This document shows positions 12,150-24,455 of a stretch of DNA of 64,000 nucleotides, piece after piece. The notes under the pieces are model-generated. The model searched no databases, was not told the origin of the DNA, and was given only the letters and a program-made list of their open reading frames with translations. The first letter of the stretch is position 1; each line of letters begins with the position of its first letter. The stretch lies in assembly GCA_947034895.1 (NCBI GenBank), contig OX344764.1, positions 39,124,935 to 39,188,934 of the forward strand. Direction: 5' to 3'. The position numbers and the translations under genes are program-made. The DNA is from Rhytidiadelphus loreus. Taxonomy: Eukaryota; Streptophyta; Bryopsida; Hypnales; Hylocomiaceae.

Positions 12150-13560
12150 AGTCAAACCTTACCAAACTCGGCCTTCAGTTACGATGAATTTAGTTCACTG
12201 GAGTAATACCGACAGAGCTTGGAAATCTCGAGCACCGGCCTGGACACTCTGACTCGCACAAACTACCCCACTTACAACTTGATCAAGCTTCCAGAGCTTG
12301 ACTTGCCCGCAAATGGATTGGATGGTATCGTTCCCGACGGTTTGGGTAGCGGTGTTTCATTATCGCTGAAATTGTTTGACTTATCCAGCAATTTCTTCAC
12401 AGGTGGTGTTCCAAAGTTTCTGGGCAACTTTTTTAGTTTAGTGACTTTGGATTTATTAAACAATACGCTCAACGATGCTGCTGCTTCATCAAGTCTTATC
12501 CAATGTTCAAAACTGGAAACTCTCCTGCTAGGGCAAAACAATTCATCTGGATCTTTACCTGTGGACTTCAGCAAGTCGTCAAGTTTGTTTGAACATTTGT
12601 TTACCGGCAGCAAGATAACAGGAGGGATTCTTGCTTCCTTTGGAAGCACCTCCTTTAGCCTTGTGCTTGTGGATTTTAGCCAAAACAAGTTTACACTGGG
12701 GAGAATTCCTTGCCCGAGTGGAGGGCTCTCTCATCACTCTCAACTTTGTGTCCTTTTGTTTTCCCAGAATGAGATTGAAGGATCAATTCCTTCATGGTTT
12801 GGAAACTTGAAAAGCATGCAAGTGTTGGACTTGTCCTTCAACAAGCTCACCGGTTCCATTCCTCAGAACTTTGGTAATATGGATGGGTTCAAAGTGCAAT
12901 CCACTGACATCACACCTTCCATCACCAAGTTTTTTTGTTTTTTTGTTTTTTTCTTTCAGTTTTTACTTTTAAAACAGAGCAGGAGTTTGACACTTGGAGG
13001 AGAATCGGTGTCCTTCTTCTCGTACATCTTACAAGCAACAACCTTTATGGACCTGTCTTGGAATGCATTTCAGGGAGAGATTCCCGAACAAATTGCTGAA
13101 CTGGTTGGTTTGAAGTACTTGATTTTATCAACGAAGAAGTTTTGAAGGCAACATTTGGACAGCTGTTCAAAACTTGAAGGCCTTGGAAACTCATGACTTG
13201 TCCCCAAATAATCTCAGTAGACAATAATCTTCCTCCAGTGTTTCCATCTTGCATGAACACATTCATAGTGTTTGTCAACAATTTTAGCAGCGCTATTCCC
13301 TCCGGAGGTCAGTATGATACATTTCCAATCAACCCTTATTTTCCCCAGGGAATCCGGACTTGGTAAGGAGGCCATGTGCTGGTGAGAGTAGTGTGGATTC
13401 TCTCCATAAAGAAGAAAGAGTCTCGGATTACATTTCATTCCTGGGTTTCGGAATTGGAGCAGCTGATGGGTTCTGCATTGTGGCCACGACAGCTCTTCTT
13501 TGGGCCCCAGCTCGTGTCTTTGTGCTTGGAGCACCTTAGAAGAGAAGAGCCTCAACTAGG
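12150..13560 (+). pseudogene. LRR receptor-like protein pseudogene, copy C (5'-truncated)
   Basis: Homology to copies A and B starts abruptly near 12150, in the middle of the LRR array. One open frame, 12219-13145, covers the C-terminal LRRs (for example MQVLDLSFNKLTGSIPQNFG). It ends at a TGA (13143-13145) after a short T-rich stretch that may be a mutated intron or insertion. Beyond this, coding-like sequence continues in other frames: an LRR end with GGQYDTFP, then a membrane helix (SFLGFGIGAADGFC) near 13440-13500. Nonsense and frameshift changes break it several times. It lacks signal peptide, N-cap and intron, so it is a dead partial copy. Confidence 0.8.
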
Positions 13561-14446
13561 ATTTAATTTGGAAATTCCTTGTTCAATCATAAATTTTATT
13601 GGCCCTCACAGACTTAGTGCTGTTCGAAGTGTTGACTTTGCTGATTCAACCTTGGTTGTAAGGCCAATGTACAGTGCACGGTATCGTTGAAAGCATTCAA
13701 TGCGGAGGGACGCACCAAGTAGGATTTTTTTCAGTGAGTGTCTGCCATCAGAAATCTCAGTGATCATGCTAATCGAAGACCATACGTAGTGTCACGTACT
13801 AGAGAATGTTGAATGTATCCCTCTCACTTCATCCCTATGATCTTCGTACATGAAATGCAAGGTTAGGTGATAGCTCCACCGCCTTCTCCATGAGAAACTT
13901 CTTCTGCACTCATTCTGTTACCTCTATGCTTGTTGGATTGGGTGTCAACGAGTTTGTTGAAAGCACCAATTGCAAAACTCTAAGAATGTCACACTCCCAT
14001 TCATAAAGGGAAGGGAAAAAGAAGATTGCAGAGGGGAAATGCACATTCTATTCATTTGGCCTACCATATGGAAGTGGATTACATGACATGTTCTAATGTA
14101 TTCTCCACACACAACCCTCTTGTGCAAACCTGATCAAGATCATCAAATCTTGATCTACGGCTCTACGGCTCCCTCAAAAAATGGTAGATGGGGTTATGAC
14201 TCTAAACCACCCTCATCGCCTTGCTCCAAGTCACAACAAAAGTGACTCAATTCAAGACTCATGTCCAATAACCAACTCGATACACAACGACTCGATCTGT
14301 TGCCTGGTAAACAGTTGTGACTCCCACTTTCCAATTGCGTTGCGCAACGTGATAAAGAAAGTGATAAGATCGAGAGAGTTATGTCCCAAAACCGTCTCAT
14401 CGCTTTGCGGCTCAACTGGGTGCCTGATGCATTACCACGATTCCCT
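13561..14446. other. Spacer downstream of lectin kinase and LRR copy C
   Basis: The two genes converge here. No further gene is seen. The 3' end of the kinase transcript should lie in the right part of this stretch. Confidence 0.4.
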
Positions 14447-16573
14447 TTATTGCCTTCGAAAAAAAGGTATGGATTGACTGGAGAAGCTGTTCTCGGCAAC
14501 GCACATGCACCCCGAGCTCGTCACAACCTCGTCGCCGTCGTCTTGCGGAAGCTGAAGGTGTTGGTAAAGACTAAGAACCGCCGCGTATTGCACCACCGGC
14601 TTCGCGTCGGGAACTTGCGGCAGTGGACAGTCGCCCAGCAACACCTGCCGCGCGATCCGCATGCTGGGGCGGCATGCGGGGTCGGGGTGCGCGCACAGCA
14701 GCCCCAGCTTCAGCGTCTGCTCCATCCCTCGCCGCGCGTCTGCGTCCGCGTCATCCCTGATCTTCGCATCCGCCACTGCGAGGACGTCGCCACCAGCGTG
14801 CGCACTCCAAACGCAGTCCAGCAGCGGGAGCAGCGTCGCGGCGTCGACGTCACGGCCGCACAAAACCTCCAAAACCAGAATGCCGAAGCGCCACACGTCG
14901 GTACGCGTGGTGGTTCTTCTTGTTTGCGGAAGCTCTGGCGCCATGTAGTCCAGCACTGTTGTGGACGCGGCTTGATCGAGGTCGATGAGCCTCGCCAGGC
15001 CGAAATCCGCAAGACGGGCGTTGAAATTTGCGTCCAGGAGGACGTTTCCTGGTTGTAGGTCGCCGTGGAGGATGCACTTCCCGATCTCCTCGTGGAGGTA
15101 AGCTAATGCGGACGCGACTCCTGTTAAGATGTTGAATCGCGTACTCCAGGGGAGCAATGTCGCACCTAATTTTTTCCTTTCGTTTCGCAGCAGGGAGTGG
15201 AGAGTTTTGTTGGGGAGATATTCGTAGACGAGACAGAGCATGCTCTTCTCGTTGCACCATCCTTGCAGCTGCACCAAGTTTCGGTGGCGGATTTGGCTGA
15301 TGATGGAAACCTCGACTTGAAACTCCTTCTCAGCCAATTCGCGTGACCGATCGGTTTGGATCACTTTCACCGCAACCATCACGCCCGACTCGCTGAGGAC
15401 GCCGCGGTAGACGCTTCCTGAACGGCCTTGACCTAGAAGCTCCGATTGGTTGAAATTCTTCGTGGCGAAGCAGAGCTCCTTGAACGTGAAGCGCCGAGGG
15501 CCAACCTCTGCGACACCACATTCAACCATGGCGTCGCTACTGGCTGCCTTTGAACGCCTTCTCATGCACCAAAAACCCAGCCCTAATCCGAGCAGGAGCA
15601 GAAGCAGGAGACCGCAAATTCCAGCCGCAGCACTATACACAACTCTGTTTCTACTTGTGGAAGAGCTTGACGAAACACCACTCCGTGAGTGAATTTGAGT
15701 GGGAAGCAATGGAGATGGAGATTGTGGTGCGAATGTAGATGTGAAGTCCCAGTACAACACCCTGACTTCCACGGGTTGCTCATCGGTGGCGGAAGACGAG
15801 AATCCGACGTACATCAGATCGTCCACGTAAGGGTAAAGATTTATCGTCTCGTTGATCTTCCCCACCGTCACACCTCCGATGTCAAGCAATTCCACAACCA
15901 AACCATGACTCACACCGTTGTAGCACACATTCAGCGTATACACTCCTCTGTTTTGGACGCACAGACTTGTTTCGCTCCCGAGTGGCTCAGCCATGTCGAA
16001 CACAGGCATTGAATTCATAGTTCCAAGATCCACGCCGAGATGGCAGCTGCTGACATCCTTGAACCCTAATCTCGAGAATGCGCTGAAGCTGGTGTCAACC
16101 TCGATGGCGAACAGTCGGACGTTGTCGGTGGATTCGTTCAGGAGTCCTAAGAACCGGCCCGCGTCGCCGATCGTTCGATTGTCAGGAAAGAAGCCCCACG
16201 CAATGCCGGAAGGTTGATTGGTGGACCAGTTCCCTGGTTCCGTGTCGATGGAGAAGGTGAAGGAAGTGCGGAAGGACGCGACCGTGTCGGAGTTGCGAAG
16301 CTGCACTTGGGTGGGGTACAATGCTCGTCCGACTGTGGTCGATTGGTTGGAGTTCACAGACATGTTCACCAGACGGATGTTGCCGTCGACGATTCTCGAC
16401 CCGGAGACGAGTGTGAGCGAGCCAGCATCGAATTGGGAGAATGTGAAGTTGGTGTCCTGGCACGTCACGAGGGTGGCGAAGCTGAAGACAAAGCAACTAC
16501 ATAAGAGCAAATTGAATGCTGTTGCGACGCCTCGTTGTTTTGTGCTCCTGTTACAGCGATGCGGAAGAGCCAT
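14447..16573 (-). CDS. L-type lectin receptor-like kinase
   Basis: A single-exon gene of 708 residues from the chosen ATG at 16573. An upstream in-frame ATG at 16642 would add 23 residues but would bury the signal peptide. Residues 18-39 form the signal peptide. A legume-lectin domain follows to about residue 277 (SGIAWGFFPDN, FAIEVDT, CHLGVDLG), then a Ser-rich linker and a Leu-rich membrane helix (about 313-336). The cytoplasmic kinase shows GQGRSGSV (381-388), VAVKV with Lys403, DFG (523-525) and APE (545-547). The catalytic loop reads HGDLQPGN (503-510), so the usual HRDLK has lost its Arg and its Lys while Asp505 and Asn510 remain. The family senses extracellular ligands at the plasma membrane. 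The metal-binding Asn and Asp that usually follow VEFDT are not evident, so sugar binding may be lost. Weak or altered kinase activity is possible. Confidence 0.92.
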   Translation of the reverse strand: MALPHRCNRSTKQRGVATAFNLLLCSCFVFSFATLVTCQDTNFTFSQFDAGSLTLVSGSRIVDGNIRLVNMSVNSNQSTTVGRALYPTQVQLRNSDTVASFRTSFTFSIDTEPGNWSTNQPSGIAWGFFPDNRTIGDAGRFLGLLNESTDNVRLFAIEVDTSFSAFSRLGFKDVSSCHLGVDLGTMNSMPVFDMAEPLGSETSLCVQNRGVYTLNVCYNGVSHGLVVELLDIGGVTVGKINETINLYPYVDDLMYVGFSSSATDEQPVEVRVLYWDFTSTFAPQSPSPLLPTQIHSRSGVSSSSSTSRNRVVYSAAAGICGLLLLLLLGLGLGFWCMRRRSKAASSDAMVECGVAEVGPRRFTFKELCFATKNFNQSELLGQGRSGSVYRGVLSESGVMVAVKVIQTDRSRELAEKEFQVEVSIISQIRHRNLVQLQGWCNEKSMLCLVYEYLPNKTLHSLLRNERKKLGATLLPWSTRFNILTGVASALAYLHEEIGKCILHGDLQPGNVLLDANFNARLADFGLARLIDLDQAASTTVLDYMAPELPQTRRTTTRTDVWRFGILVLEVLCGRDVDAATLLPLLDCVWSAHAGGDVLAVADAKIRDDADADARRGMEQTLKLGLLCAHPDPACRPSMRIARQVLLGDCPLPQVPDAKPVVQYAAVLSLYQHLQLPQDDGDEVVTSSGCMCVAENSFSSQSIPFFRRQ

Positions 16574-17750
16574 TGAACTTACATTTCCAGATGCTGCAAT
16601 TGACCTCAGAAATTCGTCTGCTTCAAGCCAGGAGATTGACAAGGGATCTCCTCAATGTCGTCGCCGTACAAGCCCTGCATCAACTGATCGACCGCTTCGT
16701 TGACGACTACACTTGTTACTTCAGCCCAGGCTTCATTGGCAATCGCAAACCAGTAACTCACTTCTTCCATACCCACTCCCCAAAGAGCGACACCACGACA
16801 ATACAACGACAACGACGATCAACCCATTACCAGCAAGCACACACCCAATGCAGGTCACCCACTCAGAGCCGAGGTGCAGCAATTCAGAGAATCTCTGGAG
16901 CTACAACAACGCTAACTACATTCGCATCCAGGTAAAAGAAACCCAAACCTCAAAATCACCAGCTAACGCCTACTGCTACCAATCAAGGTGACGCGGCTCT
17001 CATATGCAATTCGCATCCCTCCAGAGTTGACTAATAAGTAATCAGCAGCAAGCTGTGATGCAAGTCAAAGCATCTAACCCCCGAACGCAATCATACTCAG
17101 CACGAGAAGAATGAGAATTGCACATGACAAGCTAGTCAGAATTGCGGCACCGCGCTTTGGACCTCCACCAAATTCAGGTCACGACAACTCCTGGTGGGCT
17201 TTTGCCTTGTGATTTACCTTTCCGCTGGTGGAATCAAATTTTGAATGTGTGCCAGAAAGAAAAAAAATCAGGTCACGAGGGATTCCAAATTTAGGTTGTT
17301 TTGGGCACGAAAATGTCAATGCCACTACAATTGCGGGAGTTGCAAATTTTTTATCTCGATTGTGGGCTGCGATGGTGGCCGCATGGTGCCACACTGCCAC
17401 TGTGGTGCACGATTCGTTCCGGCTTTCTCTTTTCAGTTTCCTCGCTTCCCCAGCGGTGCCGACGAAAATTTCGTTGAGGTTACTAATTCTGGAAATAAAA
17501 AATAAAAAATTGGAACAGTGAGCCTTGCGTTGGCCTCAGTGCAGTGGCCAACTTTTGGAGGGACCAAATGGGAGGAATAGAATCTGCAATAAATCGCCCC
17601 CCAAAAAAAACCTGGCCGCAACGCAAACGCAATTCCTGGTAACTTTTGTTGAAATCTATGTAAATGATTGCATTTTCCTCTCTTTACAAATATTCAACCA
17701 TCCCATGTCTGAGAAGTGCACTTCATTTTATTAAGGGTGGTTTCACACTA
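16574..17750. other. Upstream region of lectin kinase
   Basis: Higher GC than the DNA further right, as expected for a leader and promoter reading leftward. No unambiguous TATA box was found. The small ORFs here have no recognisable product. Confidence 0.35.
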
Positions 17751-19790
17751 CGTCCCTAGTTCCAATTTTTCAAGTCTTAGTTCAAAGTCAACTTTCTTGG
17801 ATTGTGGAGGGCGAGTAAAAAATAATGTGTATGGGATTGGGGTATGTATGGACTAGGTAATGTGAAAGTAGAGCCTTGTTATGTTATGAGAAATATTATG
17901 TTGAGTCATGAGAGTGGCGAGGGATGTTATTTCTCATAACAAAGCCTTTGTTTTCACATTTCTAGATATAACCTTAATGTTGCATGATAGGATCTTGGTC
18001 AACAATGTTCAATCAATGGTATAGAAGGAAGTGCATCATAATGTTAAAGCCCCCCTACACTATGGAAAAGAACATGCTTCTTTCTATCCAATAAGAGACT
18101 ATTGTATCATCTATCTTGAAATAGTGTCCATTGAGGTTATGGTGTGAATACCAAATTCCCATTTTTAAAGCTCAAGTTTTCTCATATATAATATTATATG
18201 ATGAATATACGTCAAAAAAATTTGTCAGAAAGATAAGAGTTTCATTCTAGATTCACTTTAGACATGGAGTGGACAAATAATGAACAAATTTTTCTACAAA
18301 ACCAAACTACAAGAATGCTTGATTTAGTGTTTATTCTTCTCATATTATATGGAAAACAATAGTTGGGACTTGAAGCCTAAATTGGGTTTCCATTTTTGCT
18401 AAATGCAACTAAGACTCCAAGTCTCACTTCCTTGGCACCAAAACTTCCAGAAAGCATCACAAAGTAGACATTTCTAAGTACATTGAGACTAAAGACTTGG
18501 GACATAGTATGAAACTCAAAGTTTTAGTTTTCAATTCTCTACCAATTAGATTTTGAGAATTTGGTGGGATTTGGGATTTGAGATGTAATATAAAATGATT
18601 GTGGTATTCATTGAAGAAGATTATAGAAAACATTAAGATTAATTTATCAATGAAAATAAAAAGTGCTTGTAAGTGTTTTTTACCCCCCCCCCATGGTAAA
18701 TAAATTCACAACAGGTTCTTGTTTATTTTCACTTGTTTTGCTAGGGGTGTCTAAGCGTCATCCATTGTGCCTTCTAAGCAATGAACTCTTTCTTTAAATT
18801 CTTACATGTTCCTACTTGTGTCAAAAGAAGTTTAGTCTTTACTTAACTAAGGTTATTCCTTAAATTGGTTCAAAGCTAAGGTCACAATGGTTTCTAAGTA
18901 TAAGTAATTACAGTCTAAATTTAACTACTTAAATTTGTAGGACATCTCATGAAATGTCTAAAAACGTAAAATTCATCGAAATCCAACCTTCCTAGCCAAG
19001 GTTATGAGCGGATGAAGTTTTGTTCTAAAAGGACCCTGAAAACTTCATCCAGTGTTTTAAAATACTTCCCTAATTCAATTAATTCTGAAATTTGACCTAC
19101 TGGCTTAAGTTACTATTTAATATTTATGGTTTTAATTTCAAGTCATTTGGATGATTTCTACTCTGTGTCACCCAAATTCTTACCTATTTTTCATCCATTC
19201 ATAACTTCTTCAATTTTGATACAAATTAGTCGTATGATACCTTCTTAGAAAGATATGGACCTAAGCTTTAAGATCATACTCTAAAACTTTGGAATTGAAA
19301 TAGTCTAGTTTGACTGACTTGATTCTCTAATTCGGTTCCTATGTCTAAATACTACTTTTGAAAGTTAAAAAGGAAATTCAAGAACTCAAATTCATACCTC
19401 GGAGTTAATGTCATTGTGAAGGTTGTAGTATACTCCCTCGATATCTTCATTGTTCGCCATCTTCCTCAGTCGTTTGATAATTTTGCCCACGGCTTAAAAA
19501 AGGTGTTAAATACAAGTCTAAGTTCTATTTTCTCAACTTCTTCCTTCCCTTTTCTACTATTTGGAATTTTATATTATACTTGCCTAATGGTTGGCTTTAG
19601 GAAGCTCTTGACTTCCTAACCACTACTTTTCCATTCTTTTCTTGCCTAATTGACACCTTGCGACCTTTCACATGGTCCACCCTTCGTGTCTCAATTCTAT
19701 TGAACCCCATATTTCTATGGTTCTAATTCTATTCTAATCTACTACTACTAATTCTCTATCTCTCCTATCTCTTCATTATTTTTTATTTCT
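17751..19790. other. AT-rich intergenic stretch
   Basis: No gene, no clear terminal repeats. A C9 tract sits near 18684. Confidence 0.35.
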
Positions 19791-20392
19791 AGTTAGTGTT
19801 AGGAAGAGATGTGAGATGCACTAAAAGATGCGAGAGGTTGGAGGGGTTTTGTGAGGGACACCGAAAGGTGTGCTATTGCTATGGGGCTGTTGTTTTTAGT
19901 GATTTTTCTTGCCTCTTCTTCCCATTCTATGTTTTGTCCTTTCCTATTTTATGGCAAATTTTTGAACAACGACACTTCTACATGGAGACTCAAGCACTTT
20001 GAACTATGGTCAAAGCTGGTTGACTGAGAAAATTTCAGATTCCCCAAACTCTAGATGGTTGCAACCTCCTTGTCTGGAGATTCAGGCACTTTGGTCAAGC
20101 TAGTTGACTGATAGGATTTCAGAATTCTCTTTGGTTGAGTCTGATCTTTGAACTAGTTGAGCTCTGGATCGGTCCAACTCTCTGGATATCTAAGCTCTAT
20201 GTGGGAATTTAGTTATCGTTACTCTGGCCCTGTGGCCGACTGTTGGCCCTTACTGGGACCTCAGGCTTTGGCGGTTGTTGTCAATTTTTGGCTTTTAAAC
20301 TAAAATTTAAGGCCGTTGCTTAGCCACACACACAGGGTCTTCGTATAGGGACCCTTTAAACAAAAAATAAAGACGAAAATTAGGACCAAGAG

Positions 20393-20752
20393 CAAAGCTT
20401 CGCCGTCTCGGGGGTTTATGCTCGAGTTTTTGAAAGCAATTTGCCAGAGTTTGGTCAATGTGACAACAATTCAAATGTAGCAAAGCCAAAGCTTCGCCGT
20501 TTTTTCTATCAAATATCAATACTTCTATAACTATTCTATATGAACAAATTCAAAGCTTTGCCGTACTCTAGATTATACTCTAAATTCTATAGACACCCAA
20601 AATACTATAAGTCCAAGCTCTGCCGTGTTTTGAGATTTTGCTAAAAGTGCTAAAAACAATTCTAATGCCTAAGGCCAAAGCTTCGCTGTGATTTTATAAC
20701 ATCACCAAACTCCTATAGAACTCTAAACAAGCAAAGCCAAGGCTTTGCCGGT
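20393..20752. repeat. Six-copy motif array, ~62-bp spacing
   Basis: The motif CAAAGCTTCGCCGT, with up to a few changes, occurs at 20393, 20487, 20551, 20613, 20676 and 20738. After the first gap (94 bp) the spacing is 62-64 bp. The sequence between motifs is poorly conserved, so this is either an old tandem repeat under selection at the motif or a deliberate spacing of binding sites. Confidence 0.7.
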
Positions 20753-20956
20753 TTTGACAACACCACGAGTGTACAAGACAATTTCAACAAAATAAACTTG
20801 ATTCAAAGTTGATTAGAGCAAGGAGGTTAGTACAAACATTTGTTAGTTTAAGAATGTTTACAACAATTTAGTACATCCACAATAAGCTCTAAGGAATTTC
20901 TCAATTAAGGAATTTTCCACTTAGAAGGTTAGATACTTCAAGAAAAAAAAACATAC

Positions 20957-21105
20957 ACTAGAAGTCCTCCACAACGGCATAGCCAGACTTATGGTGGAGG
21001 AGGATTTAGGATTAGCACAATAACTTAGCACAATAACTTAGAAGTCTTCCACAATGGCATGGCCAGACTTATGGTGGAAGAAGTTCTAGGATTATTACAA
21101 CAAAC
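20957..21105. repeat. ~80-bp tandem duplication
   Basis: Two units share AGAAGTC, TCCACAA, GGCAT, GCCAGACTTATGGTGGA and a GGATTA end. They differ at a handful of bases. Confidence 0.65.
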
Positions 21106-21361
21106 CACAAAACTTAACAAAAATTCACACTAGTTAGTAAACAAACTTGCAACAAGTGCATACAAAGGCTAACTTTGAAGGGAACCCAACGTCCTTCAAA
21201 GAGAGCTTGGAAATCAACAACAATGGAGCTTAAGATGCTCCAAAAACACACACGTTTGCAACTTTGGCACTAAATGGCCAAAAGTCCACATAAATGGATC
21301 AACGTGTTTTCAAAACCAAAAAATGGCTACAAGGGTTGAAAAGAGAGGAGAATGAGTGCCC

Positions 21362-21376
21362 TTTTATACTCTCCCA
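21362..21376 (-). promoter_or_regulatory. TATA-box promoter on minus strand
   Basis: The minus strand reads GAGTATAAAAGGGC followed by a pyrimidine-rich start region. No ORF of note lies downstream, so a non-coding or LTR transcript is the likely product. Confidence 0.45.
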
Positions 21377-22323
21377 AGGTCACTCACCTCCTCTAATTTT
21401 CTCATGGTAATCTTATCATTTAGAATTTTCATCCTAATTTACCAATTTTGACTTTCTACGCTGGTCCTACACTTTAACTTTTGGAGATTAACTCCAAATC
21501 ACAAACAGATTGCGCCATTGGCTTCAGAAGGCCATTTTTAGTCTAGAAGTCCCCCCACCCCCTCTTCCTACCTCAAAAATTCAAAGAATCTTAGCGACGA
21601 CTAGAAACTCAAAATGGGGTAAAAACCCAAGTTTTGGAGTTTACTTTTTCTGCCAAGAGTAACTAGCCTAGGCTCTTAAGTAGGTCCAAGGGAGTAAGAA
21701 AAGTCCCTAATTTTGTCTTATTCCGAGGTCGTGTACTCTCGATACGCCGGTCAACTTGACGATTGATCTTTTAATTTGCCGGTTTTGGAGGATGTTGCTA
21801 ATTTTGGCATCTTCCGCTATCGAAAAGTCACCAAACTTGTTGGGGCGCTTTATGAACATAAAAGAAGCTATATTAATTTTTTGTGAGATTTTTACCACAT
21901 CCAAGGTAATTTTCATGGATTTACCATATTGGATTTTTGTAGTTGACTGCTCGGAAAAAGATTTTTAGGTGATCAGAAAAAATCGAGACTTTTTGGGGAA
22001 CCTCTCATGGAATTCCTCAAGGGATGTGCAAGTTTATTTTCTTACCTTGCACATGTGAAAAAAGAGTACAAATTCCGCTATCTCTTTTAACTTCCAGTGA
22101 ACAGGGAATCTTCCATAAAAAGGGGAATTTTGGCGAAGCGATTGCGTCGTTGAACTCCTGGCATGATTCCTATTCCAAATCACCGTACTTAGGTTGTAGA
22201 TGCCCCTCAACGCTCCAATTGGATTTTCTTCACCTGTAGACTAACATTTGGAGTTTCTACTATTTTATTGATGGGATGGGAAAACTGAAACCTATCTTTG
22301 GAAATTTATCTTAGGGTTCTAAC

Positions 22324-23277
22324 ATGATTCCCTCATACCAAATTAGCCTTCTTGCGTCTCATTGCACAATAGGTGTAGATAATTGGGCAATTCTACTAAC
22401 ACTCTTATTATTTACAATAGGTGGATTTTTACCCTATTTACATGCGGAATTTGGTGTTTTTAGTAAAACTAGGCTTAATATGTACAAAGGCTATATTGGA
22501 ATGTACAACACTTGTTTTGGTATAACACACTATCCAGGTCATTTTGTATCTAAAACTATACTCAAAATAATTAAAAACAAAAAAAAGAAACAGTGAGTCC
22601 CAAGTGACGAAATGGGGGCTCACAGTGCTCTAAATTACATGAATCAGTAATATAGATATTATTGAATAGTTACAATTACTTATTATGATAATTTTTAAAG
22701 ATTTATTATCTTCAATTTAGGCACTTGGGGTTTTAATTTCCTTGAAGATTCTAATAACACCAAAATTTCATTAGAATTCATTTAACCATGTAAGGACTTT
22801 GGAGCCAAAAAATGGCCAAAGGATAACTTTCAAGATCACCTATTGGCTAGATCAATTTTAACAAGTTCCTTGGTGATAGATTTTGTCTTTTCAAATTTAA
22901 CCCACTCAAAATTAAATAAGCCCCAAGAAGTTTGCTCATAAGTTTGTGCAAATTAGTCTAGAGAGAATACTTAAAGAAGCACTTTACAATGTTTAATTCA
23001 AGAATATTAAAATTATTGCACAAATTTAGAAAATCTATCAATTCAACTTTGCCTTATTAAAAACTTGGCATTCAATATTCAAATGTCATTTTTGAACATT
23101 GCCTATTTTTAGCACCAATGTGTGAATATATGATTGAAAAATCAAACTTCACTAATATAATATTGGTTGTTAGAAAACATGTTATATTTTGAGTTATTGA
23201 TTATACCTTTAGTAAAAGAAATGGCTAAATCTTGTTTATGACTTGATTGCAAATCTAGTTACTTTCAAATTACAATC
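22324..23277. other. AT-rich stretch, no gene
   Basis: One 90-residue ORF (22324-22596) has hydrophobic stretches and a poly-Lys end but no recognisable family; I do not support it as a gene. Confidence 0.35.
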
Positions 23278-23281
23278 TTAA

Positions 23282-24216
23282 CCCCTAAAGTCCCAAGGCC
23301 ATTTTTCTGTCAAAAACCACTCAAAACTGCCATTTCTACTGTGTTAGTCCAAAAAAACAAAACAATTTTTTTTTTGGAACTGAACCGTAGGATCTTAAAC
23401 TTTACTTGTTTTAGACCATGTGGTAAAAATTTCATGAAGTTTGACCATACAGATTGAGAGATATGAGCATTCAAAGTTGAAAAAACAAGTTTTTTTGAAC
23501 ACTGGACTGCAATTTTAGATGACTTTGATCTCTATTTGTGGAAAAAAATTACACTGTGGAGTTTGAATTTAAAATTTATTGTGTTGAAGAATTGAGTTGG
23601 AAGTCTAGGAAAAAAATTTCAAAAAATAACAACTTGATTTTCATACTTCAAAAAATTGTCAAGTAGAAGTAGGTCGAAGATTGAAAGAAAAACTAAATTG
23701 ATAATAGCTCTTAGATGGGATTGAAATACAATAATTCCAACGGTGAGATTGTTCTAACAAGCAAATTTAACCTTTTCAAAAAAAAAAATTGAAAAAATTT
23801 GAAAATTGCATTCTGAGATGAATCCTACAAGTTTTTTTTTCCAAAAAGATGCTTAGATTGCCCGAAAAATAAGATTGTTTATATCTTTCACATCACTAAT
23901 CAAAGTGGAATGAATCAAAGCTTTAGATGTAGACAAAAACATTATCTTTGAGAGAAAAAAAAAAATTTAATTTATTTTGAATTTTTGCAATATTTTTTGT
24001 GTTGCCCGCCGAGTTCAGTTTCAAGTTCAGTTTCAAGCTTTTTGTGGTATAACTTTTGTTTCCGGGCACCGATTGAAATAAAAATTATATTCCCACAAAG
24101 CTTATCAGATTTTCTATCTTAAAAAAACGTTTCAAAAAATTAGGGTAAAATTTCAGCCCATAGGAAACTGCCCGAATTCCAAATTGTCCCCCGAGGGGAC
24201 AATGGGACTTTAGGGG
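23282..24216. mobile_element. piggyBac-type non-autonomous element (TTAA), copy 1
   Basis: 935 bp, flanked by TTAA on both sides (23278-23281 and 24217-24220). Its ends share 14 identical inverted bases, CCCCTAAAGTCCCA. It has no transposase. The interior shares blocks with copies 2, 3 and 5: CGTAGGATCTTA near the left and TAACTTTTGTTTCCGGGC near the right. TTAA targets and CCC ends are diagnostic of piggyBac. Confidence 0.88.
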
Positions 24217-24455
24217 TTAATTATTGACATTGCAAATTCAAAACATCAAATCAACACCTAGGGTAATGAATTTTTGATATAACAATCTTGTAATAAATAG
24301 TTATATAAAAAAACATTAGGATGACTAAATTGTATAAAAAAATATTTTTGTGTGGATTTTTTATTGAAAAAACTAGAAAAATCATGCATTATGACACTAG
24401 AAAAATGTACAAAAGAGACTCAAAAATATTATTTAGATTCATTGAATATTATGAA

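Larger units (their letters stand above)
19797..22323 (-). mobile_element. Possible LTR-derived region with minus-strand promoter
   Basis: Weak call. The left edge TGTTAG and right edge CTAACA are inverse, as in LTR ends, and the span (2.5 kb) resembles the LTR at 49924-52607. Near 21360-21375 the minus strand reads GAGTATAAAAGGGC, a canonical TATA box. However, no target duplication flanks the edges and no primer-binding site follows, so the boundaries are unproven. Confidence 0.25.

Noticed and set aside
14381..15058. 225-residue plus-strand ORF
   Set aside because: Antisense shadow of the lectin kinase, arising from its GC-rich codon use.
20393..20752. Spaced repeats resembling a CRISPR array
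   Set aside because: The repeats are short and imperfect, the sequence is plant nuclear, and no cas genes exist.
22324..22596. 90-residue ORF
   Set aside because: Low-complexity end, no motif, AT-rich surroundings.
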